NCBI GenBank assembly: GCA_049601915.1
Contig: JBMYRB010000003.1
Span: 473,904-537,903, forward strand
Reading direction: 5' to 3'
Length of the DNA stretch: 64,000 nt
Origin: UBA8079 sp049601915
GTDB taxonomy: Bacteria > Pseudomonadota > Alphaproteobacteria > UBA6615
Shown: positions 17,153 through 25,526 of the stretch, piece by piece
Position numbering within the stretch: the first letter of the stretch is position 1
Layout of the letters: each line of letters starts with the position of its first letter
The notes under the pieces: model-generated
Database searches by the model: none
Told to the model about the DNA's origin: nothing
The model's input: the letters and a program-made list of their open reading frames with translations, nothing else
Made by a program: the position numbers and the translations under genes

Positions 17153-17680
17153 TTAAACGGTATCATCGCGCCCGGGATGAACAGTACCGCAGACGCTGCA
17201 AGTGCGCGATTCTTCCGACTGATAGAACGCTTCGAATAGCGGCGGCAGATCTTTCACGATATTTCCCACATGTAATTCGACGCGATGGACCAGCGCATGG
17301 CACGCACCGCAGAACCACTCGAAACCATCGAGTTCGCTATCCGGTCGACGTCGCTCGACCACCAGGCCGACACTCCCTTCTTCGGGTCGTTGCGGTGAGT
17401 GACGCACATGTGGCGGCAGCAACAGGATTTCGCCTTCATTGATCGGCACATCGCGCGGCCGGCCGTCTTCCATGACCCTGAGGAACATATTGCCCTCGAG
17501 CTGATAGAAGAACTCTTCATAGGGATCATCATGAAAATCCGTTCGGCGGTTCGGTCCACCAACGACCATCACGATGAAGTCGGTATCTCGCCACACCACG
17601 GCATTTCCGACCGGGGGCTTCAACAGGTCGCGATGTTCGTCGATCCAGGTCTGGAAGTTAAACGCCTTCAATGGCGACAT
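17153..17680 (-). CDS. nbaC: 3-hydroxyanthranilate 3,4-dioxygenase
   Basis: Non-haem Fe(II) cupin dioxygenase that opens 3-hydroxyanthranilate to 2-amino-3-carboxymuconate semialdehyde. All known functional residues of the bacterial enzyme are present with a one-residue offset: iron ligands H50, E56, H94; substrate-binding R46, R98 and E109; and the rubredoxin-like C-terminal site C124/C127 and C161/C164. Length 175 is standard. The ATG at 17680 (MSPLKAFNFQTWIDEH) fits homologues; an upstream in-frame start is rejected. It begins 7 bases after the class IV aminotransferase stop, so the two are co-transcribed. The downstream decarboxylase and dehydrogenase of this pathway are not in the window. 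Confidence 0.95.
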   Translation of the reverse strand: MSPLKAFNFQTWIDEHRDLLKPPVGNAVVWRDTDFIVMVVGGPNRRTDFHDDPYEEFFYQLEGNMFLRVMEDGRPRDVPINEGEILLLPPHVRHSPQRPEEGSVGLVVERRRPDSELDGFEWFCGACHALVHRVELHVGNIVKDLPPLFEAFYQSEESRTCSVCGTVHPGRDDTV

Positions 17681-17687
17681 GTTTCGA

Positions 17688-18593
17688 CTACTCCGGTACG
17701 GCCTCGAGTTCCCGGAAATCGTAACCTGTGTCCCCCGCGAATGCATCTATCAGACGGGTCGTAATTGGCCCTGGAACATCGAACTTGGGCGTAAAACCGT
17801 CAACGGACGCCACCGGTGTCGCGCAGATCGCACTTGAGGTGATGAAACATTCTTCCGCCTGGGCGACGTCGTACATGGTGAAGAGCTTCTCTACGATGGG
17901 AATATCCAGACGCTCGCACAACTCGAATAGAACCTTCCGCGTCACCCCTTCGAGAATATTGCGCTCGGGCGCCGTCCAGACAACGCCACCTCGCACGAGG
18001 AAGAAATTAGCAACCGAGGTCTCGGCGATGTTCCCGCTCAAATCCAGCATCAGCGGTAGGGACTCTCGGGTCGCCGCGTCCAGTTCGGCGAGAATCTGGT
18101 TCATCTTGCTCGTCACCTTGGCACGGGTCTCCACACATTCCGGCGGATTGCGCCGCACGGATGAAACCGTGAATTTCAGCCCATTCGCATAGTTGCGTGC
18201 GATCGCGGCAGTATCGACCGGCCGGAAGAAGATCATCACCGTCGCCGGACCGGCCGCCAGCGCACCCATCGAAGCTGTATCCTTGCCACGCGTGACCCAG
18301 TGGCCCACGCGATACATCGCCTTCGACCCCAGCCGGCCTGCATTGGCCGCGAGCAGCTTCTTGGTCGCCGCAGTCATTTCCGCGGGTGTCAGGCCCGGGT
18401 CAATTCGCACATAGCGAAGCGAGCGATAGAGGCGATCGACGTGGTCATCCAATCTGTACATTTGATCGCCGAAACAGGGCGTAACCTCATACACGCCGTC
18501 GCCCCACAGAAACCCACGATCGAATGGCGAGATGCGCGCATCGGCCGCCTCGACAATGTCGCCGTTGAGATAGATCAGTGGATCGTCGGTCAT
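17688..18593 (-). CDS. Class IV PLP aminotransferase (D-amino acid / branched-chain type)
   Basis: Fold-type IV PLP enzyme of 301 residues. The N-terminal block YLNGDIVEAADARISPFDRG then GFLWGDGVYEV is diagnostic; the Schiff-base Lys is probably K163 (KVTSKMNQILAELDA), and SGNIAETSVANFF and GVTRKVLFELCE follow. Members include D-alanine and branched-chain transaminases and aminodeoxychorismate lyase; the sequence alone does not separate them, although SGNIAETSVAN is common to DAAT-like enzymes. Start at 18593 (MTDDPLIYLNG) with GAGG upstream. Directly upstream of the dioxygenase in one transcript. Confidence 0.9.
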   Translation of the reverse strand: MTDDPLIYLNGDIVEAADARISPFDRGFLWGDGVYEVTPCFGDQMYRLDDHVDRLYRSLRYVRIDPGLTPAEMTAATKKLLAANAGRLGSKAMYRVGHWVTRGKDTASMGALAAGPATVMIFFRPVDTAAIARNYANGLKFTVSSVRRNPPECVETRAKVTSKMNQILAELDAATRESLPLMLDLSGNIAETSVANFFLVRGGVVWTAPERNILEGVTRKVLFELCERLDIPIVEKLFTMYDVAQAEECFITSSAICATPVASVDGFTPKFDVPGPITTRLIDAFAGDTGYDFRELEAVPE

Positions 18594-18676
18594 CGGAACC
18601 TCTTCGTTTCTGCAGCCTTGGGATATTGCACAACACGGAAGCATAATTCCCACTGCGACTCCATGGCCGCCCCCCT

Positions 18677-19588
18677 ATGCTGTCGCCCGCAATCATCGGA
18701 GAAAAGCTGTTGCGCCGCGAGGTTCTGGGTATATTCGTCGTGTTGGGCGTTGGCGTTTGTTTCGCGCTTTCCAACACTCTCGCAGGTCTCGCCTACACTG
18801 GCGGCGCGAACCCGCTATCCGTCTCGACCGTGCGCTATTTCTTGCCCGCCATCATTCTAGTCATTTTCCTCACTTCGATTGGAAAACCGATCTTTCTGCC
18901 AAGGCGCGAAGGGCTGGTCGCTTGCGCACTTGGTTTTATAACCGCGGTTTATTCCTGGTCGGTCTTAGCGGCCATCGAGGTCCTTCCCGTCTCGCTGGCC
19001 GTGCTGATCTTCTATTTGTTCCCGCTGATCACGTCGTTCCTTGTCGTGATGATGGGCTGGGAGCGGTTGCGCATGTCGACGATCGTTTCGGCGATCGTGG
19101 CCTTCGCCGGTCTCGCCCTAGCACTGGGCATCAGCGCGGACACGCTTGATCCCATCGGTATCGCGCTGGCTGGTGTCGGCGCGCTCGGGTTGGCCATCGT
19201 TTCTGTTGTGAGCAGCCGGGTGATACGCACCGGAGACGCACGGCAGGTCACGCTGTACATCGCGACAACCGCCGCAATTACCTTTCTCCTGGTAACGCTC
19301 TTCCGCGGTCAGTTCCTGCTGCCCAGCACCACGGCCGCCTGGTGGGGCTTTGTCGCCAACAACCTGTTCTTTGCCGCCGCACTAATAGGGTTCTTCGTGG
19401 GAATCCAGATGATCGGCCCGGTCAAGACCACCCTCTTTTCCTACATCGAGCCTATCGTGACGATCGGGGCAGCACTGGTCCTCCTCGACCAACACCTGGT
19501 CCCGGTTCAGATTCTCGGCGTGCTAATCGTGGTGGGGGCCCTGATCGTTGCCGGACGCGCCAGTGCACACCGACGAGCCACGGACTAG
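18677..19588 (+). CDS. EamA/DMT-family transporter
   Basis: Ten-helix drug/metabolite transporter of 303 residues in two EamA repeats (about residues 20-150 and 160-295), acting in the inner membrane probably as an exporter of amino acids or small metabolites. The ATG at 18677 lacks a ribosome site; a TTG at 18710 follows GGAGAAAAG and may be the true start. It is inserted on the opposite strand between the aminotransferase and RutC-like genes and overlaps the end of the latter by four bases, tail to tail. Confidence 0.88.
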   Translation: MLSPAIIGEKLLRREVLGIFVVLGVGVCFALSNTLAGLAYTGGANPLSVSTVRYFLPAIILVIFLTSIGKPIFLPRREGLVACALGFITAVYSWSVLAAIEVLPVSLAVLIFYLFPLITSFLVVMMGWERLRMSTIVSAIVAFAGLALALGISADTLDPIGIALAGVGALGLAIVSVVSSRVIRTGDARQVTLYIATTAAITFLLVTLFRGQFLLPSTTAAWWGFVANNLFFAAALIGFFVGIQMIGPVKTTLFSYIEPIVTIGAALVLLDQHLVPVQILGVLIVVGALIVAGRASAHRRATD

Positions 19589-19968
19589 CCGATATGCGCG
19601 GTCGACGAAATTTCGACCAGGAACTCCGGCTTCACCAATTCTGCCTTGATGCAATATCGCGCCGGCGGATTGTCCCCGAAATATTCGCGATACACCTCAT
19701 TCATGCCGGCATAGTCGGCCAAGTCAGCCAGAAAGATCTGGTTGAATGCGACGTCGGCAAGTGTGCCGCCACCAGCTTCGACGACGCTGCGGATGGCCTC
19801 AATCACGTGTTGGGTCTGGGCCTTGATGTCACCGACGCCGACGCTGTTGCCCTCAGAATCCATCGCGAGAATGCCTGACACATAGATGGTGTTGCCGACC
19901 TTCACGCCCGGTGAATAAGGAGCAAGCGGCGGTGCCGAACCGGGTGGGATAATCGCTTCATGGGCCAT
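19585..19968 (-). CDS. Rid-family protein, RutC-like
   Basis: RidA/YER057c/UK114 enamine/imine deaminase of 127 residues. It resembles RutC across the length: PPGSAPPLAPYSPG, IYVSGILAMDSEGN, KAQTQHVIEAIRSVVEAGGG, PPARYCIKAELVKPEFLVEI. RutC hydrolyses 3-aminoacrylate in uracil breakdown. The start at 19968 (after GAGGAGACAG) is used; upstream in-frame codons belong to the neighbouring gene. The next gene upstream is RutD-like, giving a RutC-RutD-type pair without RutA, RutB, RutF or RutG in view. Confidence 0.9.
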   Translation of the reverse strand: MAHEAIIPPGSAPPLAPYSPGVKVGNTIYVSGILAMDSEGNSVGVGDIKAQTQHVIEAIRSVVEAGGGTLADVAFNQIFLADLADYAGMNEVYREYFGDNPPARYCIKAELVKPEFLVEISSTAHIG

Positions 19969-19996
19969 GACATCTGTCTCCTCAAATAGAACGGGG

Positions 19997-20782
19997 TTAG
20001 CGCGCGAAATACTCCGCGACGATTTTATTGAACTCGGCCGGCACGGTCCGGGAACAGGCATGCCCACCATACTCAAGCAGTTTGTATTCGGCGTCCGGGA
20101 TTACGGAAGCCAATGCCGCCGAAAAATAGGATGGTGTCTGTTGATCGTCGCGCGCACACAGCACCAGTGTCGGGACCACGATATCCGAAAGCTGGTCGCG
20201 GCGATCAAATGCCTGGACCGCCTCTATCCGGCTTGTCATGACCGCGGTGGGGGCCAGCATGGCGACCTGCGCCGCCTGCTGCGCCTCGAGCATCTCGGAA
20301 TTCTCCGCAATCCATGCCGGCGGATAGAGCATCAGGCTCGTCATGTCGCCGTAGAGTTCCGGCCCCTGATTCTCCAGAATTGAACGCCGGACACGCCACA
20401 CTTTGGACCGGTAGGCATCACCATGGGTCGTGCTGGCGTAGATCACCAGTTTGCGCAGACGTTCGGGATTCTCAATCGCGATGATTTGACCGATGTTGCC
20501 ACCCGTCGAATGGCCGAGATAGTCGACCTGCTCAAGCCCTAGCGCGTCGAGCAAAGCGAGAAGATCGTCGCGCAACTGCTCAACTCCGGTGACCGGCTCA
20601 TGGCTGGTCCGACCGGTTCCACGTTGATCGTAGGAGATGACCCTATGGGTGCGCGAGAAAAACGCCACCTGTTCGGCCCAGTAGTTTGCGGTTCCTCCCA
20701 TGCCCGCCACGAGCAGAAGCGGCGGGCCCTCACCCTGGATATCGTAATACTGGGTGATCCCGTTGGCTTCGATCTGGGCCAT
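19997..20782 (-). CDS. Alpha/beta hydrolase, RutD-like
   Basis: A 261-residue hydrolase with LLLVAGMGGTANYW, YDQRGTGRT, nucleophile S92 in GHSTGG and C-terminal GGHACSRTVPAEFNK. The YDQRGTGRT and GGHAC features and the general spacing resemble RutD (aminoacrylate hydrolase / carbamate-type hydrolase). Followed after 28 bases by the RutC-like gene, same strand. Whether it truly acts on an aminoacrylate or is a generic esterase cannot be decided from sequence. Confidence 0.9.
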   Translation of the reverse strand: MAQIEANGITQYYDIQGEGPPLLLVAGMGGTANYWAEQVAFFSRTHRVISYDQRGTGRTSHEPVTGVEQLRDDLLALLDALGLEQVDYLGHSTGGNIGQIIAIENPERLRKLVIYASTTHGDAYRSKVWRVRRSILENQGPELYGDMTSLMLYPPAWIAENSEMLEAQQAAQVAMLAPTAVMTSRIEAVQAFDRRDQLSDIVVPTLVLCARDDQQTPSYFSAALASVIPDAEYKLLEYGGHACSRTVPAEFNKIVAEYFAR

Positions 20783-20819
20783 TACAGGTTTCCGCCCCCG
20801 GCAGGCTTACACATTCAGA

Positions 20820-21392
20820 TCAGGACTTCGGCGGGTCGAACGGCATGATCTCGCCAAAGGCGTCGGCGACCTCCGCGCCATACGCCTCGGTCACGCGTTC
20901 CTTGACCGAATGGGGCATTGTTACGTCGTCACGTTCGATGGGGCCGGTCAGGATCGTGAGCTGGACCGCATCTCCCTCACCGACATTGTTGAACTCCCGA
21001 TAAACTCCCGGTGGACAGGAAAACACGTCCCACTGATTAAGCACGCGCTTATGCTCTATGGGATCGCCGACCCGGTATTCGATCGAGCCCTGTAGAACCA
21101 TGAACGTCTCATAGGTTTCGTTATGGTCGTGCAGACAGGGACCCTGTCCTGGCGGCATCACGGAGATGAACATGGTGGTCCCGTTGGCCCCGATAATTGG
21201 CGCACGATTGCCGAACGGGCTTTTCGTGTCTTCAAGGATCACTGCCATGATCTTGCGGGCAAAGAATATTTCCCACGCATCCTGAGGCACCCAGGCCAAG
21301 TCATCGGTCGTCGACATTGGTTCAAGTTTGTCGAACCGCGCGATCCGCGCATCCATTTCCTCAGCCGTCGGCGTAAATATCTCGGTCGGCAT
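20820..21392 (-). CDS. Cupin-domain protein
   Basis: A 190-residue protein with one cupin barrel (residues about 75-150). Metal-ligand candidates are in LHDHNETYETFMVLQGSIEY (two His, Glu), a pattern of dioxygenases and isomerases of the cupin superfamily; the second motif is CPPGVYREFNNVG, where the usual His is replaced by Tyr. Preceded by GAGGGAGCGG. Same strand as, and 37 bases from, the RutD-like gene. Exact activity unknown; it could be a ring-cleavage enzyme or a sensor. Confidence 0.85.
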   Translation of the reverse strand: MPTEIFTPTAEEMDARIARFDKLEPMSTTDDLAWVPQDAWEIFFARKIMAVILEDTKSPFGNRAPIIGANGTTMFISVMPPGQGPCLHDHNETYETFMVLQGSIEYRVGDPIEHKRVLNQWDVFSCPPGVYREFNNVGEGDAVQLTILTGPIERDDVTMPHSVKERVTEAYGAEVADAFGEIMPFDPPKS

Positions 21393-21452
21393 GCTGCCGC
21401 TCCCTCTTCACGTTCCAGACAAGGAAAGCCTAACGTATATACCCGGGCGCCT

Positions 21453-22319
21453 CTAGACCGGGAAGTACAGGTCCAGCCAGCCCTTCACTGCGTCACGCGC
21501 GCGCGTGCTATCGACGGAGAATGGGAAATGGTCCACGTCGGATGCAAGGATCAAATCGCAAGGCTGCTTCGAGCGGGCGAAGAGCTGCAAAGACTGATCC
21601 GTCGGCGTGACGGAATCGTCCGCGGCGTGAAACAGGAGCACCGGCCGAGGCGAGATGTCCGCGATCACGTCATTCGCACGGAAGTCATACATGCTCTGAG
21701 CCGTCTCGGCCGGGAATTCCATCAGCACATTCTTACCCATATGGCCCCGCAGATGTTCGGGAATGGGCACGATGTCCCAACGGCCAACCATCAGCGATTT
21801 CCCGGTCCTCTCCCGATGGGCCTTACCCTCGGTCAGAATATTCTGGAAACGCGCCCATTCCTCATCTGACTTGTGCTGCAGGCGGAACTTGCTCTCCCCA
21901 TCGCCCCAGCCACAGGATGAAATGACCGCCGCAATCCGCTTGTCGACACCCCCGGCATAGACGGCGACGGCCGCCCCGAAGCTATGGCCGATCACGCCGA
22001 TCCGGTCGCCATCCACATAGGTTTGCTCGGCAAACCAGGTGACCGCGTTTTTCACGTCCTCCACCTGGTCCTCACACATAACCCAACCGGTCCCACCCTC
22101 GCTGTCACCGCAGCTGCGGAAATCAAACCGCATTACGACATATCCCCAGTCGCACAGCATCTTCGCCAGGATTTCCGGCGTGGAACCGTCCTTGCCGGTC
22201 CCAAAACCGTGCAAAACCAGAAATGCCGGCCGCGAATCTCCCGGCGCCAGGTCCGCAGGTGTGTGGACAACGCCCGCGAGCGTGAGCCCGTCAGACTTGA
22301 ATGAGACACTCTGTTCCAA
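21453..22319 (-). CDS. Alpha/beta hydrolase (dienelactone-hydrolase/BAAT-like)
   Basis: A 288-residue hydrolase with oxyanion segment LVLHGFGTGKDGST, nucleophile S113 in GHSFGA, Asp in FHAADDSVTP and His in DVDHFPF. The start is TTG at 22319, eight bases after AGGGGA. First gene of the minus-strand run 22319-19585 (hydrolase, cupin, RutD-like, RutC-like). Substrate unknown; likely an ester, lactone or C-C bond in the same pathway. Confidence 0.88.
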   Translation of the reverse strand: MEQSVSFKSDGLTLAGVVHTPADLAPGDSRPAFLVLHGFGTGKDGSTPEILAKMLCDWGYVVMRFDFRSCGDSEGGTGWVMCEDQVEDVKNAVTWFAEQTYVDGDRIGVIGHSFGAAVAVYAGGVDKRIAAVISSCGWGDGESKFRLQHKSDEEWARFQNILTEGKAHRERTGKSLMVGRWDIVPIPEHLRGHMGKNVLMEFPAETAQSMYDFRANDVIADISPRPVLLFHAADDSVTPTDQSLQLFARSKQPCDLILASDVDHFPFSVDSTRARDAVKGWLDLYFPV

Positions 22320-22554
22320 TGGATGTTCCCCTTAGACTCCGCGCTTTCTCTGATGCGCGTGGCAATTTTTCAGATGTCGATATCGACCGACTTTTTATAG
22401 CAAGCGATCGCAGCAATGAAAAACCTGCCCCGAGGATGGCCGCGCCGGTAAACAGCATCGCGTGTATCCGCATGCCTTCGTCCGCCGCGCCTCCCGTAAC
22501 GCCCAATCCCAGCATAGCTGCCAGCCCGAGCCCAAAGAGTGCTAGTCCGTTCAT
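22291..22554 (-). CDS. Small membrane protein, possible ccoN N-terminal fragment
   Basis: An 87-residue product with two hydrophobic segments (MNGLALFGLGLAAMLGLGV and MLFTGAAILGAGFSLLRSLA) and a GGGGAC ribosome site. The GGAADEGMRIHA spacing between the helices recalls the N-terminal extension of alphaproteobacterial cbb3 oxidase subunit CcoN, after which the frame degenerates and overlaps the next gene by 29 bases. An FNR/FixK-type box lies 86 bases upstream, which would fit a former cbb3 promoter. Could equally be an independent small membrane protein. Confidence 0.45.
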   Translation of the reverse strand: MNGLALFGLGLAAMLGLGVTGGAADEGMRIHAMLFTGAAILGAGFSLLRSLAIKSRSISTSEKLPRASEKARSLRGTSIGTECLIQV

Positions 22555-22639
22555 TGTGTCGTCCCCAGATAAAACAGCGTCATTCCGAACAACGGCCCGG
22601 CCTTCACACTGCTTGTTGCAGGTGCGAAACCCGGTCGTG

Positions 22640-22653
22640 TTGACCTGGATCAA
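22640..22653. promoter_or_regulatory. FNR/FixK-type (anaerobox) binding site
   Basis: TTGACCTGGATCAA matches the consensus TTGAy-N4-ATCAA. It lies between the divergent small membrane protein (ATG 22554) and the MBL hydrolase (ATG 22779), so it could activate either under low oxygen. Sites of this kind typically drive cbb3 oxidase genes. Confidence 0.6.
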
Positions 22654-22778
22654 TCAAAAAGAGAAGACCGGACACAGCTAGAATGCGGACGGCGACATCC
22701 GGGATGCGCGCCGACGGTATCTCGGTCAATCAGACTCGTGTAGAGATCGACATTTCATTGCTGCCGGAACCCCGTCCC

Positions 22779-23414
22779 ATGAAAGCCGTCATCATCCCCG
22801 TCACCGCGTTCCAGCAGAACTGCTCTGTTTTGTGGTGCACCGAAACCAACAAGGCGGCGGTGGTCGACCCCGGCGGCGAGATCGAGCGGATTCAGACAGC
22901 GATCGATGAGCAAGGCGTCGAGGTCGAGAAAATACTTCTGACCCACGGTCATATCGATCATGCAGGCGCTGCTGCCGACCTGTCTGAGCAGCTCAGCGTT
23001 CCCATCGAGGGCCCGCATATCGAGGACAAGTTCTGGATCGAACAGCTCGCCGAACAAGGCGCACGATTTGGCGTCGAGGCCGGCCGGCCCTTCACGCCGT
23101 CACGCTGGCTCGATCAGGGTGACAGCGTCACCGTCGGGAACCTGAATTTCGAGGTGCGCTTCTGCCCGGGCCATACGCCGGGGCACATCATCTTCTTCGA
23201 ACCTGTCTCGCGCATCGCCTTCGTCGGCGACGTGCTGTTTCAGGGCTCGATCGGCCGGACGGACTTCCCCGGCGGCGACCATGACACGCTGATCGCGTCT
23301 ATCCGCGAACAGCTCTGGCCGCTGGGCGACGATGTGACCTTTGTGCCCGGCCATGGCGGCGCTTCGACACTCGGTCACGAGCGGGAAACCAACCTCTTTG
23401 TTCGTGAAGCATGA
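22779..23414 (+). CDS. MBL-fold metallo-hydrolase (YcbL/glyoxalase II-like)
   Basis: A 211-residue binuclear metallo-beta-lactamase-fold hydrolase. The motif THGHIDHAG (H56, H58, D60, H61), CPGHTPGH, VGDVLFQGSIGRTD and PGHGG are all present, as in type II hydroxyacylglutathione hydrolases of the YcbL kind. The frame extends upstream, but the ATG at 22779 (MKAVIIPVTAFQQNC) is the family's usual start. Cytoplasmic thioester hydrolysis is likely. Confidence 0.92.
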   Translation: MKAVIIPVTAFQQNCSVLWCTETNKAAVVDPGGEIERIQTAIDEQGVEVEKILLTHGHIDHAGAAADLSEQLSVPIEGPHIEDKFWIEQLAEQGARFGVEAGRPFTPSRWLDQGDSVTVGNLNFEVRFCPGHTPGHIIFFEPVSRIAFVGDVLFQGSIGRTDFPGGDHDTLIASIREQLWPLGDDVTFVPGHGGASTLGHERETNLFVREA

Positions 23415-23436
23415 CATGCGCGAAGCCTGATCGCGG

Positions 23437-24369
23437 CTAGCGGTTCTGGGTGATCGGCTCTGTCCGGGGCGTGAAGAAGTCGGGTAACTCGCTCTCCTTC
23501 AGCCCTTCATAAAGGCAATGTTTCTTCGGATGGGCCTCATACTGTTCGTCGGGTGACGCGTCCATGGCCGGCGTGGTCGGGATGCAGCCCTCGCAATAGG
23601 CCTTGATCGTGCGCAGCGGCGGCTCACCCTTGATTGATTCATAGAGTTCGACCGCGGCGTCGATCTTGTCTTTTCCGGCCTCGGCGACAAGAACGATCGA
23701 ACCCTCGGACCCCATCGCCCCGCCGCCGCCGACATGGGTGACATTCTCGATCCCGAACAAAATCTGCAGGGCCTGGACCTCGGTGATCACCGTCCCGTTG
23801 GTCACCGGCATCATGCCGGTGCGCTGGCCAGCATGATAGTAGAACGTGTCCTGTCCCATATGCCGGGCGGCTTCCGTCACCGACGGGATCAACTTCTCGA
23901 GGCCAATCGGGATGATCAGGTTCCCGCCACGTGCCGCCATGATCCCCATCGCAAACCCGATCGTGCCGCAGCCCGGATGGGCGCAGAAGACGCCGGCGTT
24001 GAACGCGGTATCGACGGCGTTGCCGCCCTTGATGAAGACGCTCGTGTCGTCGAAATTTCTGAGCATCTCGTCCATGCGCGGCGCGGGTGGCGTGAGCTTC
24101 CCTTTCACCAGGTAGATGATCGGCGGCTTTTCCTCGGGCTGGGTCTGGCAAAGCACGTTGTTGATCACCTGACCCGACAGGTAGAATTGCTTGTTCGGCA
24201 CTTCACCCATTACCTCTTCCGCGACGAAAACATTCGTCGAGCCATGCGCGATGATCATCTCGCCGTTCTTGTGGGCGTTCTGCACGACCGGCATGGCGGC
24301 GACGGCCTTGCCGATGATGCGGCGGCCTTCCCAGGGAGTGAATACAAACGACGCGCGAACTTTGCTCAT
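23437..24369 (-). CDS. Conserved protein of unknown function, 310 residues
   Basis: I do not recognise the family. The product is compact and rich in conserved-looking motifs: GRRIIGKAVAAMPVVQNA near the start, HGSTNVFVAEEV, DTSVFIKGGNAVD, HPGCGTIGFAMG, GLEKLIPSVTEA, VGGGGAMGSEGS and a C-terminal CEGCIPTTPAMD. Gly-rich loops and KGGNA suggest nucleotide or anion binding; the Cys pair could bind metal. No signal peptide or membrane span. Start at 24369 is supported by homology-like onset (MSKVRASFVFTPWEG). Divergent from the beta-hydroxyacid dehydrogenase at 24547. Confidence 0.75.
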   Translation of the reverse strand: MSKVRASFVFTPWEGRRIIGKAVAAMPVVQNAHKNGEMIIAHGSTNVFVAEEVMGEVPNKQFYLSGQVINNVLCQTQPEEKPPIIYLVKGKLTPPAPRMDEMLRNFDDTSVFIKGGNAVDTAFNAGVFCAHPGCGTIGFAMGIMAARGGNLIIPIGLEKLIPSVTEAARHMGQDTFYYHAGQRTGMMPVTNGTVITEVQALQILFGIENVTHVGGGGAMGSEGSIVLVAEAGKDKIDAAVELYESIKGEPPLRTIKAYCEGCIPTTPAMDASPDEQYEAHPKKHCLYEGLKESELPDFFTPRTEPITQNR

Positions 24370-24546
24370 TTCGAAATTCCTGCAGGCGGGTGATGCGGCC
24401 GATTTCGGCCATCCAATGACCGCGGATATTATCATGATTTGGCGGCGGCAATCTGCGCCAAACACTTCCCTCTCATTCCCCGAGCGCGTAACGTCGTCAT
24501 CTCATCATCACAGGAGACTTCAGGTCTTCGGCACGGAGAACTTGCA

Positions 24547-25461
24547 ATGAGAATCGGTCTTTGCGGCACCGGCAATATGGGTACGGCCATGGGCGCGCGG
24601 CTCATGGAAAAGAAACACAAGCTTACGGTCTGGAACCGGACCACACGCAGAACCAAGCCGCTGGTGGATGCGGGTGCCAACCACGCCGAAACCCCTGCCG
24701 ATCTTTTCGAGAACAATGATGTGGTGATCAGCATCACCATCGACGACAAGGCCGCGAAGGCGGTCTATGAGGGCCGCGGCGGTCTGCTGTCGGGTAATCT
24801 CAAGGGGAAGCTCATTATCGAAATGAGCACGCTTATGCCCGAGACCACGCGCCGGTTGGAAAAGCAGGTGAAGGCGGCCGGGGGCACGTTCGTCGAGGCG
24901 CCGGTCGGCGGCTCGACGGCGCCCGCACGCTCGGGCAACCTGATCGGCATGATCGGCAGTACGCCTGCCGCGTTCAAGCGCGCAAAGCCGATCCTCGATC
25001 AGCTCTGCCGCCGGGTCGACCGGGTCGGCACTGTTGGTGCCGGCACCACCATGAAGCTCGCCATCAACCTCCCGCTGCTGGCCTATTGGGAGGCGCTGGG
25101 CGAAGCGCTGTCTCTGACACAGAGCGCCGGCATCAAGCGCGAACTTGCTGCGGACATTCTGGCGGATTCGAGTGGCGCGGCGAAAGTCGCCCCGGCGCGC
25201 CTGCCCTGGATCGTGGACGCGATTGGAGGAAAGTTTCCCAAGGCTGCGCCTTTCGAGATGAGCGGCGGCGCAAAGGATGCCACCCAGATGGTCGCGCTGG
25301 CCCGCGCCAACGGCTTCGACGTGCCGGTGATCGACGCCACCCGCAAGGCCTATAAGCAGGCGGCGACCGGCGCTTGGAGTTCCCGGGATTTCGCACTTCT
25401 GTCTGCCTGGCGCGTGGCACAGAGCAAGAAGCGCAAACCGGTAATAAAGAAGTCCGGGTAA
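24547..25461 (+). CDS. NAD(P)-dependent beta-hydroxyacid dehydrogenase (3-hydroxyisobutyrate dehydrogenase family)
   Basis: A 304-residue dehydrogenase with Rossmann loop GLCGTGNMGTAMG, VEAPVGGSTAPARSGNL and the catalytic-Lys segment GTTMKLAINLP. The canonical K-x-x-N following residue is present as KLAIN. Substrates of the family include 3-hydroxyisobutyrate, tartronate semialdehyde and imines; not resolved here. Start at 24547 (MRIGLCGTG) is chosen over an upstream frame extension. First of three same-strand genes with pirin and PdxA-family. Confidence 0.9.
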   Translation: MRIGLCGTGNMGTAMGARLMEKKHKLTVWNRTTRRTKPLVDAGANHAETPADLFENNDVVISITIDDKAAKAVYEGRGGLLSGNLKGKLIIEMSTLMPETTRRLEKQVKAAGGTFVEAPVGGSTAPARSGNLIGMIGSTPAAFKRAKPILDQLCRRVDRVGTVGAGTTMKLAINLPLLAYWEALGEALSLTQSAGIKRELAADILADSSGAAKVAPARLPWIVDAIGGKFPKAAPFEMSGGAKDATQMVALARANGFDVPVIDATRKAYKQAATGAWSSRDFALLSAWRVAQSKKRKPVIKKSG

Positions 25462-25526
25462 CGACGTTGATTTAGCGGCCAGGGTGCATACCTCAAGGGC
25501 GAACCCTGGTCGAAGCGAGAACGAAC

